Origin: Geodermatophilus sp. TF02-6
Lineage (GTDB): Bacteria; Actinomycetota; Actinomycetes; Mycobacteriales; Geodermatophilaceae
NCBI RefSeq assembly: GCF_003319115.1
Contig: NZ_QOHF01000012.1
Location: 1 to 64,000 of the forward strand
Reading direction: 5' to 3'
DNA: 64,000 bases
The notes beneath the pieces were generated by a model. It did not search any database. It was not told the origin of the DNA and saw only the letters and a program-made list of their open reading frames with translations. Every line of letters starts with the position of its first letter. The first letter of the stretch is position 1. Positions 8,770 to 16,866 of this stretch are shown here, in pieces. Position numbers and translations under genes: made by a program.

Positions 8770-10229
8770 CCCTGCCGGCCCTCCCCGGTCGACGGGCGCG
8801 CCGGACGCCGTCGCCCCGTGCCGACCGTGCGGATCTGGTGGGCGTAGTCGTCGAGGCCGACCCCGGGCCGGGTGCCGAACAGGTCGTCCTCGAACGCCCA
8901 CATGAACAGGGCGAACCCGCACTCCCGGGCGTACCGCGGCGCGTGGACCATCTGCTCCTCCGGGCTGTCGGTCAGCTCGTTGCCGCCGGTCCGCGGGGTG
9001 TCCGGGGACCCGGGGTTCTCACCCATCACGTCCAGCCCGGCCCGGCGGGCGTTGGCGACCGTCCAGCGGACGGAGGACCACTGCTCCACGCCGGGCTCGG
9101 TGAGCAGGTCGCGGTCGGCGTCCCCCGGCTGGCAGGTGTCCTGGGGCGGGTCGAGCTCGCGGGCGGTCACCGCCGTCGCGTCGTCCACGCTGCTCGAGTC
9201 GGCGTACACCCCGCCCCAACCGGCGCGCTCGGTGCGCGCGAGGCTCTGCGCGATGTGCGGCAGCTGCTCGGGGTAGAACAGGCCCCCCTCCAGGCTGCCG
9301 TCGCGGTCGGCGGTGCCGTCCAGACGGGCGGCCAGGGCCGCCTCCAGGTCGGCGGGCAGCGCACCTCGGCCGGCCAGGGGGAAGTGGACGTCGCCCTCGT
9401 AGCCCTGGTCGCGCAGCGTCCGGACCACCCAGACGACGGCGTCGGCGACCGACTGCGAGTACCACCGGAACCACTGCCGGACCTGTTCGGTGCCCACCTC
9501 GGTACCGCGCCAGACCGGGGAGCCGGGGGTCCACCCGGGCAGGGGGGTGACCGCCGCCCCGTCGGCCAGGCCGACGCCGTTCTGAGCGGCCTCGTCGAAG
9601 GCCCAGAACGGGTTGTGACCCGAGGCCTCGGTGCCCGGGTAGCCCAGCTCGCCGTTGACGCCGGTGCCCACGCGGATCGCCGCGGCCCGCCCGAGGCCCA
9701 CGGCGCGGTCCAGCTCGGCGAGGTAGTCGGCGACGGCGTCCCTGACGGCCGCGCTGAAGACCACGTTCGGGACCTCGTCGGGACCGCGCTCGCCGTGCTG
9801 GTCGACGTACGAACCACCGGGCAGCTCGGCGACCCACCGCGGAGCCGAGTGCAGCCCCAGGGTGAGCACCACCCCGATGCCCGCCTGCCGGCACTGCTCG
9901 ATCTGGCGGCGCACGTGGCTGGCGTATCCCTCGTCGACCTCGCCGGCGACCGGCTCGAAGTGCTCCCAGGACAGCCCCAGCTCGGCGTAGCGCACGCCGG
10001 CCTCACTCAGCTCGGCGACCCGGTCGGGGTCGCACCGCGACCCCAGGACGCCGAAGGCGAGGCCGGGCACGTCCTGCTCCTGCATCCGGTCCTCCGGTTG
10101 TCGCGACACCAGCAGGACGCCGCCGACCGCGGCGGCGACGGTCAGGGCGAGGACCAGCAGCACCACGGGAGCCCGTCGACGGCGACGGCCCGGTGGCCGG
10201 CCCGTGCCCTCACCGCGTGCCACGGTCAC
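8766..10229 (-). CDS. Membrane-anchored TIM-barrel glycoside hydrolase-like protein
   Basis: About 487 residues. GTG at 10229 is preferred (GAGG a few bases upstream), giving a 20-base overlap with the GT39 gene. A basic stretch, GRRRRRAP, precedes one membrane segment (VVLLVLALTVAAAVGGVLLV). The rest lies outside the membrane. The body resembles GH42/GH14-like barrels: AGVRYAELGLSWEHFEP near the start, RVGTGVNGELGYPG as a possible acid/base site and DVMGENPGSPDTPRTGG as a possible nucleophile strand, then a Trp-rich end. It may trim, transfer or edit the exported glycan. A catalytically inactive glycan-binding role is also possible. Family assignment is by fold pattern only. Confidence 0.65.
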   Translation of the reverse strand: MTVARGEGTGRPPGRRRRRAPVVLLVLALTVAAAVGGVLLVSRQPEDRMQEQDVPGLAFGVLGSRCDPDRVAELSEAGVRYAELGLSWEHFEPVAGEVDEGYASHVRRQIEQCRQAGIGVVLTLGLHSAPRWVAELPGGSYVDQHGERGPDEVPNVVFSAAVRDAVADYLAELDRAVGLGRAAAIRVGTGVNGELGYPGTEASGHNPFWAFDEAAQNGVGLADGAAVTPLPGWTPGSPVWRGTEVGTEQVRQWFRWYSQSVADAVVWVVRTLRDQGYEGDVHFPLAGRGALPADLEAALAARLDGTADRDGSLEGGLFYPEQLPHIAQSLARTERAGWGGVYADSSSVDDATAVTARELDPPQDTCQPGDADRDLLTEPGVEQWSSVRWTVANARRAGLDVMGENPGSPDTPRTGGNELTDSPEEQMVHAPRYARECGFALFMWAFEDDLFGTRPGVGLDDYAHQIRTVGTGRRRPARPSTGEGRQG

Positions 10230-11856
10230 CTGCCTCGGGGACCGCTTCGCCGGCGGTGCCCGCGTCGACGGGGGGCGGGGGCGGCCCACCGACCCCGTCC
10301 GCGGCGGCACGGGCCAGGGCGTCCGGTGGCACGGACCACAGCACGGTCTGCCCGTTGGTCGGACCGTCGGCCCGGAACAGCGGCGTGCCGTTGGCCTCCA
10401 GCCAGTCCAGGAGCTCCGGCCGGGCCCGCGCGTAGCCCTGCTCGGTCGGCAGGCTCACGGTGAGCACGTACCGCGCCCCGTTGTCCTCCAGCTGCTGCGC
10501 GGTGGACCATGGGCCGAACCGGTCGTCGTCGCGGAAGGCGCGGATCGCCGTGTCGTTCGTGACGCCGACCCGGGCGTCGGGCGGGAGCTCGGCGGCTGCC
10601 CAGGCGCGGAAGCGCAGGAAGCCCCCGTCGTCGGTGGTCTCCAGCCGCAGGCCCGTGGTGGCCACGGCGGCGAGCAGGACCGACGCCAGGACGACGGTCA
10701 CCGTCCGCTGGGACGGCCGGCGCTCGACCACCTCGGCGGCGCAGACGGCCAGGGCGGTCACGCCGGCGACGACCATCGGGTAGCCGAAGTGCTCCTCGAG
10801 CGTGCCGAACAGCGCCAGAAAGGCCCCGATCACGCCCATGACCACGGCGGTCAGGCCGACGAGCCGGCGGTCCGGACGGTGGCTGGCGGCGGCGAGCAGC
10901 CCGGCCAACGGGCACAGCAACAGCAACAGGTAACTCGTGCCGTACCCCTGCGCCTGGTCGAGGAGCCGGTCGACCAGGCTGGGCGCTCCGGGGGCGTTGA
11001 AGCCGGTCGCCTGCTCCGCGCCCACCAGCCGCAGGAGGCCGTTCCCCTTGGCCGCGGCCCACAGCCCGAGGTCGCCGGCGAGCGACAGGAGGACCAGGTA
11101 CACCGCGTAGGGGGTCACGACCCCCAGCAGGACCGTCCCGGCCTCCCCGAGCCGCAGGGTCCGCCGCCAGACGACGGCCAGCAGCACCGGGACCACGGCG
11201 TAGACCGCGAACACGTCCTTGGTCAGGACGGCGTACCCGAGCAGGAGGCCGGCGAGGAACAGGCGGCCCTGCGCACGTCCCCGGTGCCGCCGGTCGAGGT
11301 GCCCGACGAGCAGGAGCAGACCGGCCAGGACCGCGGCGGCCGCAGGTGTCTCCAGGAAGACGCGGCTGTTGTTGCGCAGGACGAAGGGCTCGAACACCAG
11401 CACCAGCGCCGCCCACACCGCGGGCCAGGTGCCCGCCACGCGACGGACGAGCAGGAAGGCCAGCGCCACCGACAGCGACCCGAGGGCCGCGGTCAGCCAC
11501 CGCAGGTCGTAGACGAGGCTCATGCTGTCGGCGGTCTGCAGGTCGAGGAGCCGGATCACGGCGCCCTCGACGACGAAGAACCCCGGCGGGTGCAGGAAGA
11601 ACGGGCCGTCGGCGAGTGCGGGCAGCTCCCCCCGGCTGATCGAGGCGCCGAGGTCGGCGTAGTGCATCTCGTCAATCCACAGCTCGAAGCTCCGGGTGAG
11701 GCCGATCGAGCGCACCGCGAAGGCCAGCGCTGCCAGGGCGGCCGCCAGGAGCAGCGGGGCCGAGGCGCCCCCGCTGCTCCTCGCCCGGTGCCTCCCGTGG
11801 AGTGGACGGGCGCCCGGCTCCTCGACCGGGACGCGCGGCTGGTCGACGAGCGTCAT
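10210..11856 (-). CDS. Membrane glycosyltransferase, ArnT/PMT (GT39) type
   Basis: 548 residues with about 11 membrane segments. It is a GT-C transferase that uses polyprenyl-phosphate sugars on the outer face of the membrane. The first extracytoplasmic loop has the catalytic acidic pair in ELWIDEMHYADLG, as in PMT/ArnT proteins, followed by LADGPFFLHPPGFF. A soluble C-terminal domain of about 130 residues starts near TTGLRLETTDDGGF. ATG at 11856 overlaps the upstream stop (ATGA). The DPM1-like synthase two genes upstream would supply its polyprenyl-phosphate donor. That pairing suggests decoration of the glycan after export. Confidence 0.85.
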   Translation of the reverse strand: MTLVDQPRVPVEEPGARPLHGRHRARSSGGASAPLLLAAALAALAFAVRSIGLTRSFELWIDEMHYADLGASISRGELPALADGPFFLHPPGFFVVEGAVIRLLDLQTADSMSLVYDLRWLTAALGSLSVALAFLLVRRVAGTWPAVWAALVLVFEPFVLRNNSRVFLETPAAAAVLAGLLLLVGHLDRRHRGRAQGRLFLAGLLLGYAVLTKDVFAVYAVVPVLLAVVWRRTLRLGEAGTVLLGVVTPYAVYLVLLSLAGDLGLWAAAKGNGLLRLVGAEQATGFNAPGAPSLVDRLLDQAQGYGTSYLLLLLCPLAGLLAAASHRPDRRLVGLTAVVMGVIGAFLALFGTLEEHFGYPMVVAGVTALAVCAAEVVERRPSQRTVTVVLASVLLAAVATTGLRLETTDDGGFLRFRAWAAAELPPDARVGVTNDTAIRAFRDDDRFGPWSTAQQLEDNGARYVLTVSLPTEQGYARARPELLDWLEANGTPLFRADGPTNGQTVLWSVPPDALARAAADGVGGPPPPPVDAGTAGEAVPEAGDRGTR

Positions 11857-13307
11857 GCGCTGCGCCCCACGTCGAGGCACCTGTCGTCCCGGTCGGGTGC
11901 GGGTGGTGCCGCGGGGCCGGCGAGCAGGAGCCGCCGGTCGACCAGCCGCAGGTGCCGGTCCCGCACGCCGATCCGGTCGAGCACCCGTGCGGCGTCGAAC
12001 TCGTCGCAGCCGCTGAGCACGACCGCCGTCCGGTCCCCCCGGCAGACGACCTCGTCGGTGGACCGCAGCTCCTTGCGCACGTCGGCCTCGGGGGTGGGGA
12101 AGCCGGCCAGCACGGCCATGTCCGACCGCGCCGACCGTCGTTCGGCGGCCTGGCCGCCTTCCTTCGCCGCCATGTGCCGCATCTCCTCGAGGACGATCCC
12201 GGCGAGCAGATCGGCGCTGCGGTCCCAGGAGAAGCAGCCGGCCCAGGCGCGGCAGGTCGCGGCCATCTCCTCCGCGCGCTTGCGGTCGTCGAGGTACCCG
12301 ACGGCGCTGACCAGGGCAGACCCCAGCCGTCGCGGCTCGTCGACCAGCCAGCCGGTCTCGCCGTCCAGGACCGAGTCCCGGATGCCGGGTGCCTCCAGCG
12401 CCAGACACGGGACGCCCCAGGCTGCGGCCTCCATCACCGAGCACCCCCACCCCTCGGCGGCCGAGGTCGACGTGGTGAGCCACGCCCGGGAGAGCAGGTC
12501 GTCACGGGCCTCGTCGGACACGCGCCCGTGGAAGCGGACGGTCGACTGCAGTCCCAGCTCGTACGACAGGGCCTGGAGACGGGTGCGCTCGGGACCGTCG
12601 CCGGCGATCTCGACACGCAGTCCCGGGATCTGCTCTGCGGTCGTGGCCAGGTGGCCCAGGAGCAGCTCGACCCGCTTGTGCGGTACCAGCCTGCTGACCA
12701 CGACGATCATGGGCTCGTTAGCACGCTGCCCCTGGGACCTCCGCACCGGGACGGTCCCGTTGGGCACCACGAAGACCGGGCCCCGCAAGCCCAGCCGACG
12801 CCGTACCTCGGCGCGGGTCGACGTCGAGACGGCGGCGACGGGGCGGTCCCCGTACACCCGCCGGGCCACCGGTCCCTCCAGCCAGCGGCCGATGGCGGCC
12901 ACCGGGGCGGGGAACCGCGTCGCGAACTGGTCCTGGTGCACGTGGTGGACGACCTGCACCACGGGCACCTGCGCCCCCGCGAAGAGCGGCGCGAAGAACG
13001 GGATCCCGTTCTGGCAGTCGACGACGGCGTCGAAGTGTCCGCGAGCACGCAGGAGGCGCGCCGCCGTCCGGGCGTACACCGACAGCGGGCCACCGGCACG
13101 CAGGATGTGCATGCCGTCGAGCCGGTCCCGGGCGGCCTGGCCGGGCGCTCGCGCGGTCAGCCAGGTCACGTGGACCCCGGCCTGCACCCAGCGGGCGCCG
13201 ATCTCGTGGATGTACTGCTCGGCCCCGCCGGCGTGCGGGTGGCGGACGTCGCGCCAGTTGAGCACCAGGATGCGCGAGCCCCGCAGGTCCGCGGCCGTGC
13301 CGGTCAC
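11853..13307 (-). CDS. Glycosyltransferase family 4 with extra C-terminal region
   Basis: 484 residues. The opening, ILVLNWRDVRHPHAGGAEQY, is a classic GT4 donor-loop start. VVSRLVPHKRVELLLGHL and the E-x7-E region AAEGWGCSVMEAAAWGVPCL confirm the family. The glycosyltransferase fold ends near 370. About 100 further residues, rich in Arg and Asp (from RHMAAKEGGQAAERRS on), match nothing I know and may be a regulatory or interaction tail. GTG 13307 overlaps the GT2 stop (GTGA) and its own stop overlaps the GT39 start (ATGA). Confidence 0.87.
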   Translation of the reverse strand: MTGTAADLRGSRILVLNWRDVRHPHAGGAEQYIHEIGARWVQAGVHVTWLTARAPGQAARDRLDGMHILRAGGPLSVYARTAARLLRARGHFDAVVDCQNGIPFFAPLFAGAQVPVVQVVHHVHQDQFATRFPAPVAAIGRWLEGPVARRVYGDRPVAAVSTSTRAEVRRRLGLRGPVFVVPNGTVPVRRSQGQRANEPMIVVVSRLVPHKRVELLLGHLATTAEQIPGLRVEIAGDGPERTRLQALSYELGLQSTVRFHGRVSDEARDDLLSRAWLTTSTSAAEGWGCSVMEAAAWGVPCLALEAPGIRDSVLDGETGWLVDEPRRLGSALVSAVGYLDDRKRAEEMAATCRAWAGCFSWDRSADLLAGIVLEEMRHMAAKEGGQAAERRSARSDMAVLAGFPTPEADVRKELRSTDEVVCRGDRTAVVLSGCDEFDAARVLDRIGVRDRHLRLVDRRLLLAGPAAPPAPDRDDRCLDVGRSA

Positions 13308-14158
13308 GACGCACACCCGGTGGTCGAGCGCTGCATCCGGCGGACAGCGCTGAAACTGGCCAGCCCGTCCCGCCACGGCGAGAACGAGGACTCGTCGGCA
13401 TGGCTCCACGCCACGGGGATCTCCACGATGGCCACGCCGGCCCGCTGCAGCTGGCACAGGAGCTCGACGTCGAAGGCGAAGCCGGTGGTCCGGCAGGTGA
13501 CGAGGGCGTGCGTGACCGTGTGCCGCTCGAAGAACTTGAAGCCGCACTGGGTGTCGTCCACGCCCTTGACCAGGCTGCGCGCCATGAGGCGGAAGGCGGC
13601 ACCGCCCAACCGTCGGGCGGCCGGCTGGGCGTGGACGAACCGGGCGCCTGCGGTGTACCGCGACCCGATGACCGCCTGCGCACCGTCCTCCAGGTGCTCC
13701 ATCACGGTGGCGAGGGTCTCGACGGGGGTGGCGAGGTCGGCGTCGAAGAACCCCACGAACCGGGACCGGCTGCTCAGCAGGGCCCGACGGACGGCCGCGC
13801 CCTTGCCGGGTCGTGCGCAGCCCACGAGGTCGACGGGCACGCGTCCGTCGGTCCTGCGGGTGTGGGCTCGCACGACGTCGGCGGTCCCGTCGCAGCTGCC
13901 GTTGTCCACGACCACCACGCGGGAGGACCAGGGCTGTCGACGCAGGTACTCGACGGTGCACCAGAGGGTCTGGGGGAGGCGGGTCACCTCGTTGTACGCG
14001 GGGATCGCGACCTCGAGGTCGGCCACGGGACGCGAGTACGCAGGCATCCCCAGGGGGTGGTGCGGGCTCCGGACGGGCCGGACCCCGAGGGAGTGGATGA
14101 TCACGGGGCGGTCGGAGGCGGACCGGACGGCAGGTCCGGCGTGGACGGTGTTCCTCAT
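13304..14158 (-). CDS. GT2 polyprenyl-phosphate sugar synthase (DPM1/Alg5-like)
   Basis: 284 residues. The start is ATG 14158, with AAGGA nine bases upstream. An in-frame GTG at 14200 has no such site. GT-A features are VAIPAYNEVTRLPQTL, VVDNGSCDGT, the metal-binding FFDADLATP and VDDTQCGFKFF. The family transfers a sugar from a nucleotide donor to polyprenyl phosphate. No C-terminal membrane segments are present, so this is the soluble type. As first gene of the operon it would make the lipid-linked donor used by the GT39-type transferase encoded two genes downstream. Confidence 0.87.
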   Translation of the reverse strand: MRNTVHAGPAVRSASDRPVIIHSLGVRPVRSPHHPLGMPAYSRPVADLEVAIPAYNEVTRLPQTLWCTVEYLRRQPWSSRVVVVDNGSCDGTADVVRAHTRRTDGRVPVDLVGCARPGKGAAVRRALLSSRSRFVGFFDADLATPVETLATVMEHLEDGAQAVIGSRYTAGARFVHAQPAARRLGGAAFRLMARSLVKGVDDTQCGFKFFERHTVTHALVTCRTTGFAFDVELLCQLQRAGVAIVEIPVAWSHADESSFSPWRDGLASFSAVRRMQRSTTGCAS

Positions 14159-14311
14159 CTGACCAGTTCCTTGGCGGCGTGCCGGCACGAGTGCGGACAC
14201 GTGGTGGGTGCGGGGGTGGGAGGAGGTCCCGGGGGAGGCGGCCGGCAGGAGCCGTGCCTGCGCACTACTGAGGGATCGGGCGTCGAACGGGACGCAGATA
14301 GCGACCCGGGA

Positions 14312-16534
14312 TCAGTCCGGGCGCGCTCCCGGGTCCCCGGGACCACCGAGGACGGAACCGGCCAGACCGGAGGACCGACAGACCGCTGCCCACATGTGAG
14401 CGGCGGGACGGCCGGCGTCCAGGACGGCGGGTGGCCAGTCGAAGTCGTCGCCCTGCCCACCGCTGACGGCTGAACCGGCGGTCAGCGAGCCGGTGCAAGG
14501 CCCGGCCGGGACCGGCGGCGCCGGCGGGGGCATCGGTGGGCTGACCGGGAGCGGTGGGGGCGTCGGGGTCGGAGGGGCCGCGGTGCCTGCCTCGTCGCCC
14601 GATGGGGTATCCCTCGCGATGGCCTGAGTCGGTACCGCAGCCCTGGGCGATGCCCGTCCGGAGGTCACGGTGACACCTCCCGCAGGACGCAGGGCGTCCG
14701 CGGGTCCGACACAGGGGACGGCCCGAGACCCCGAGGAGGCCCTCTGCGCCACCTCGACTGCGCCCGCAGAACTCCTCGAGACCGCCGGTCTCGCACCGTC
14801 GTCCATCGCAGGGGTGTGCACGGTGACGCTCTTGGTGGGCTTGGCGGTGGCGGCCTTGGTGGGCTTGGTGGTAGCGGCCTTGGTGGGCTTGGTGGTAGCG
14901 GCGTCCGTGGCGCTGTCGGGCGTCCCCGTCGCGCTCGTGGGTTCCCTGCTCGTGGGTTCGGCGGTGGCGCTCTTGGTGGGCTTGGCGGTGGCGGCCTTGG
15001 TGGGTTCGGCGGTGGCGGCCTTGGCGGGTTCGGCAGGCTCAGCGGCGGTGCCCTCGGCAGCGACGGCGTCCGTGGCGCTGATGCTCGTGGCTTCGCTGCT
15101 CGAAGGTTCGGTGGTTGTGGGTTGGCTGATCGTGGGTTCGACGTCCGCGGGCTCGGCGTTCGTGGACGTCGTGCCAGGAGAGCTCGCGGGTGCGCTGCTG
15201 GCGGTGTCGAGTACTGGCGTGACGCCGTCCGTGGCCACATCCTCGAGCGGTTCCTCGGCCGAGGCGGATTCGGTGACCGTTCCTTCCGTCGGCGTCGTCA
15301 CCGGTGTGCTGCTGTCGGGGGTGTCCGCTGTCGACGGACCCGGGAGCGGCGTGGCCGTGGGAGACGGCGTCACCGCGTGGGGCTCGGTTGCGGTGATCGT
15401 GTCCGCGGCCGGAGTGACGGCGCCCTGGGTCGACGTGCTGTGATCCGGCGTAGCCCAGGTCGAGCGGGTCATCGGGGGCCTCGGGGCTGTGGGCGACGTC
15501 GCCAGGGCCGGATCAGGCAAGGCGAGCTCGGTCGGACCGGGCGCAGCCGTGGCCGGTCTGGCCGGAGGAGTGGCCATCGCCGGGGGGTGTGACCTGCTGG
15601 TGCCTCCGACGGGTCGATTCGGCCCGTCGGTGTCCTGGGGATCTGCACCGACGAGGCCCCCTGTGCCGGGAGCCGGAGGAGGTGGAGGGCTGGGAGGGGT
15701 TCCCGCGGTGGGAGGGGTCTGCTCGGCCGCAGGAGTCTCAATGATGGGAGGTTCCTCCACCGCGGGAGGAGTCTCCTCGGCCGGAGGTTCCTCCACCGCG
15801 GGAGTGGTCTGCGCGGCGGGAGGGGACTGTACCGCGGGAGGTGCCTCTACAGCGCTGGGGGTCGCCGCGGGAGGAGTCGGCTCTGCAGCGGCAGGCTCCT
15901 GCACGGCGCTGGGGGTGTCCGCGCGAGGAGAGGTCTCCGCGACCGGAGGTGCTGCCACGGCGCTGGAGGGCTCCGCGGCGGGAGGTGTCTCCACCACGAC
16001 AGGGGCCTGCGCCGCCTGCGATGGCTCCACGGCGCTGGGGGTTTCCACGAGAGGAGTCCCCTGCGCAGCGGGAGGTGCCTTCACCGTGGGAGGTGTCTCC
16101 ACGGCAGGGGACGGGTCGCTCGGGTCGTCCGGTGCGGGAGCCTGCCGTGCGGTGGGTGGAGAGTCTGGAGGCGCAGCGACGGGGTCCGGGGGAGCGGGAG
16201 GCGATGGTGGCATCGACATGCCGGCCGCCCCGGTGCCCGCCACATCGGGCTCGAGGGCTCGCGTGGGGCCCTCCTCCTCGCTCCGCGTCTCCCCTGCGGA
16301 CACCGGAGCCGCGTCGGACGGTTCTGATCCTGCCCGCTCCTGGCTCGCAGGTCGGCTCGGCGCCGTTTCGTTCGCAAACGCCGAGTCGGCAGCCGCGCCG
16401 AACAGGACCCAGATGCCGCCGAGGAGGAGCAGTCCCATGAGGAGTCGACGGAGCCCGAGCCGACGACCGGCGCGCGGGCTGGGTGTGCGGGACGGCGCCC
16501 GGCCGTCCGCCACCATGCCCCCGCCGAGGACCAC
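14312..16534 (-). CDS. Secreted Pro/Ala/Thr-rich low-complexity protein
   Basis: 740 residues from GTG 16534, which has AGGAG seven bases upstream (ATG 16516 is the alternative). A basic N-terminus leads into MGLLLLGGIWVLFGAAAD and a cleavage site after SAFA. The mature protein is about 600 residues of Pro/Ala/Thr/Glu repeats: first blocks of the type ETPPAVEE, then AEPTKAATAKPTKSAT repeats near 520-600. A different C-terminus follows, with cysteines and the ending GGPGDPGARPD. It resembles wall-spanning, glycosylation-prone stalk proteins. No LPXTG or membrane anchor is seen. Function is not assigned. Repeats make it length-variable and give long false frames on both strands. Confidence 0.7.
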   Translation of the reverse strand: MVLGGGMVADGRAPSRTPSPRAGRRLGLRRLLMGLLLLGGIWVLFGAAADSAFANETAPSRPASQERAGSEPSDAAPVSAGETRSEEEGPTRALEPDVAGTGAAGMSMPPSPPAPPDPVAAPPDSPPTARQAPAPDDPSDPSPAVETPPTVKAPPAAQGTPLVETPSAVEPSQAAQAPVVVETPPAAEPSSAVAAPPVAETSPRADTPSAVQEPAAAEPTPPAATPSAVEAPPAVQSPPAAQTTPAVEEPPAEETPPAVEEPPIIETPAAEQTPPTAGTPPSPPPPPAPGTGGLVGADPQDTDGPNRPVGGTSRSHPPAMATPPARPATAAPGPTELALPDPALATSPTAPRPPMTRSTWATPDHSTSTQGAVTPAADTITATEPHAVTPSPTATPLPGPSTADTPDSSTPVTTPTEGTVTESASAEEPLEDVATDGVTPVLDTASSAPASSPGTTSTNAEPADVEPTISQPTTTEPSSSEATSISATDAVAAEGTAAEPAEPAKAATAEPTKAATAKPTKSATAEPTSREPTSATGTPDSATDAATTKPTKAATTKPTKAATAKPTKSVTVHTPAMDDGARPAVSRSSAGAVEVAQRASSGSRAVPCVGPADALRPAGGVTVTSGRASPRAAVPTQAIARDTPSGDEAGTAAPPTPTPPPLPVSPPMPPPAPPVPAGPCTGSLTAGSAVSGGQGDDFDWPPAVLDAGRPAAHMWAAVCRSSGLAGSVLGGPGDPGARPD

Positions 16535-16866
16535 GTTGCCTCTCCTGTCGACCCAGGGTGGCCGAGCGTGATCACTGGGACGCCCCCCACCGCCAGCTAC
16601 GAGAGCGGACCATCGACCGTGGTCTGAGAGGTGGTCAACCCCATGGCGCACGGGCCGGCGACGCGCCGAGACACTCATCACATTGGGTGACCATGTACCT
16701 GACGATGCGCACAGGTTCATCCGAATGGGTGACCCACTGTCAGTGGTCCCTCACGACCTAGGTAGAGGGTCGTGTCGGCCCAGGGAGGCTCGCACCAGGG
16801 CGGGAGGCGCGACGATGGGTCGAGGACCGTCCGGGCGGTGGCGAGGCGCCGCGACGACTCCGTCTC
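16535..16866 (-). promoter_or_regulatory. Upstream region of the Pro-rich protein gene, with repeats
   Basis: No gene is seen in these 332 bases. On the minus strand, GTCACCCA occurs twice 41 bases apart in related contexts (plus-strand TGGGTGAC near 16684-16691 and 16725-16732), each followed by a GATGA-like block. A palindrome CCACTG-T-CAGTGG lies at 16734-16746. An inverted repeat CACGACC (16752-16758) with GGTCGTG (16768-16774) and a 9-base loop may be the terminator of the PHP gene that ends at 16867. A TTGACC -35-like hexamer is at about 16632-16637 on the minus strand. Their pairing with a regulator is inference. Confidence 0.45.

Noticed and set aside
14480-16590. Long open frames on the plus strand opposite the Pro-rich gene
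   Set aside because: They mirror the repeat of the minus-strand gene, lack ribosome sites and family features, and consist of Gly/Val/Ala-rich or Arg-rich low-complexity sequence.
16752-16774. Riboswitch upstream of the Pro-rich gene
   Set aside because: Only a 7-bp hairpin is visible and no known riboswitch core was recognised; a terminator of the PHP gene is simpler.
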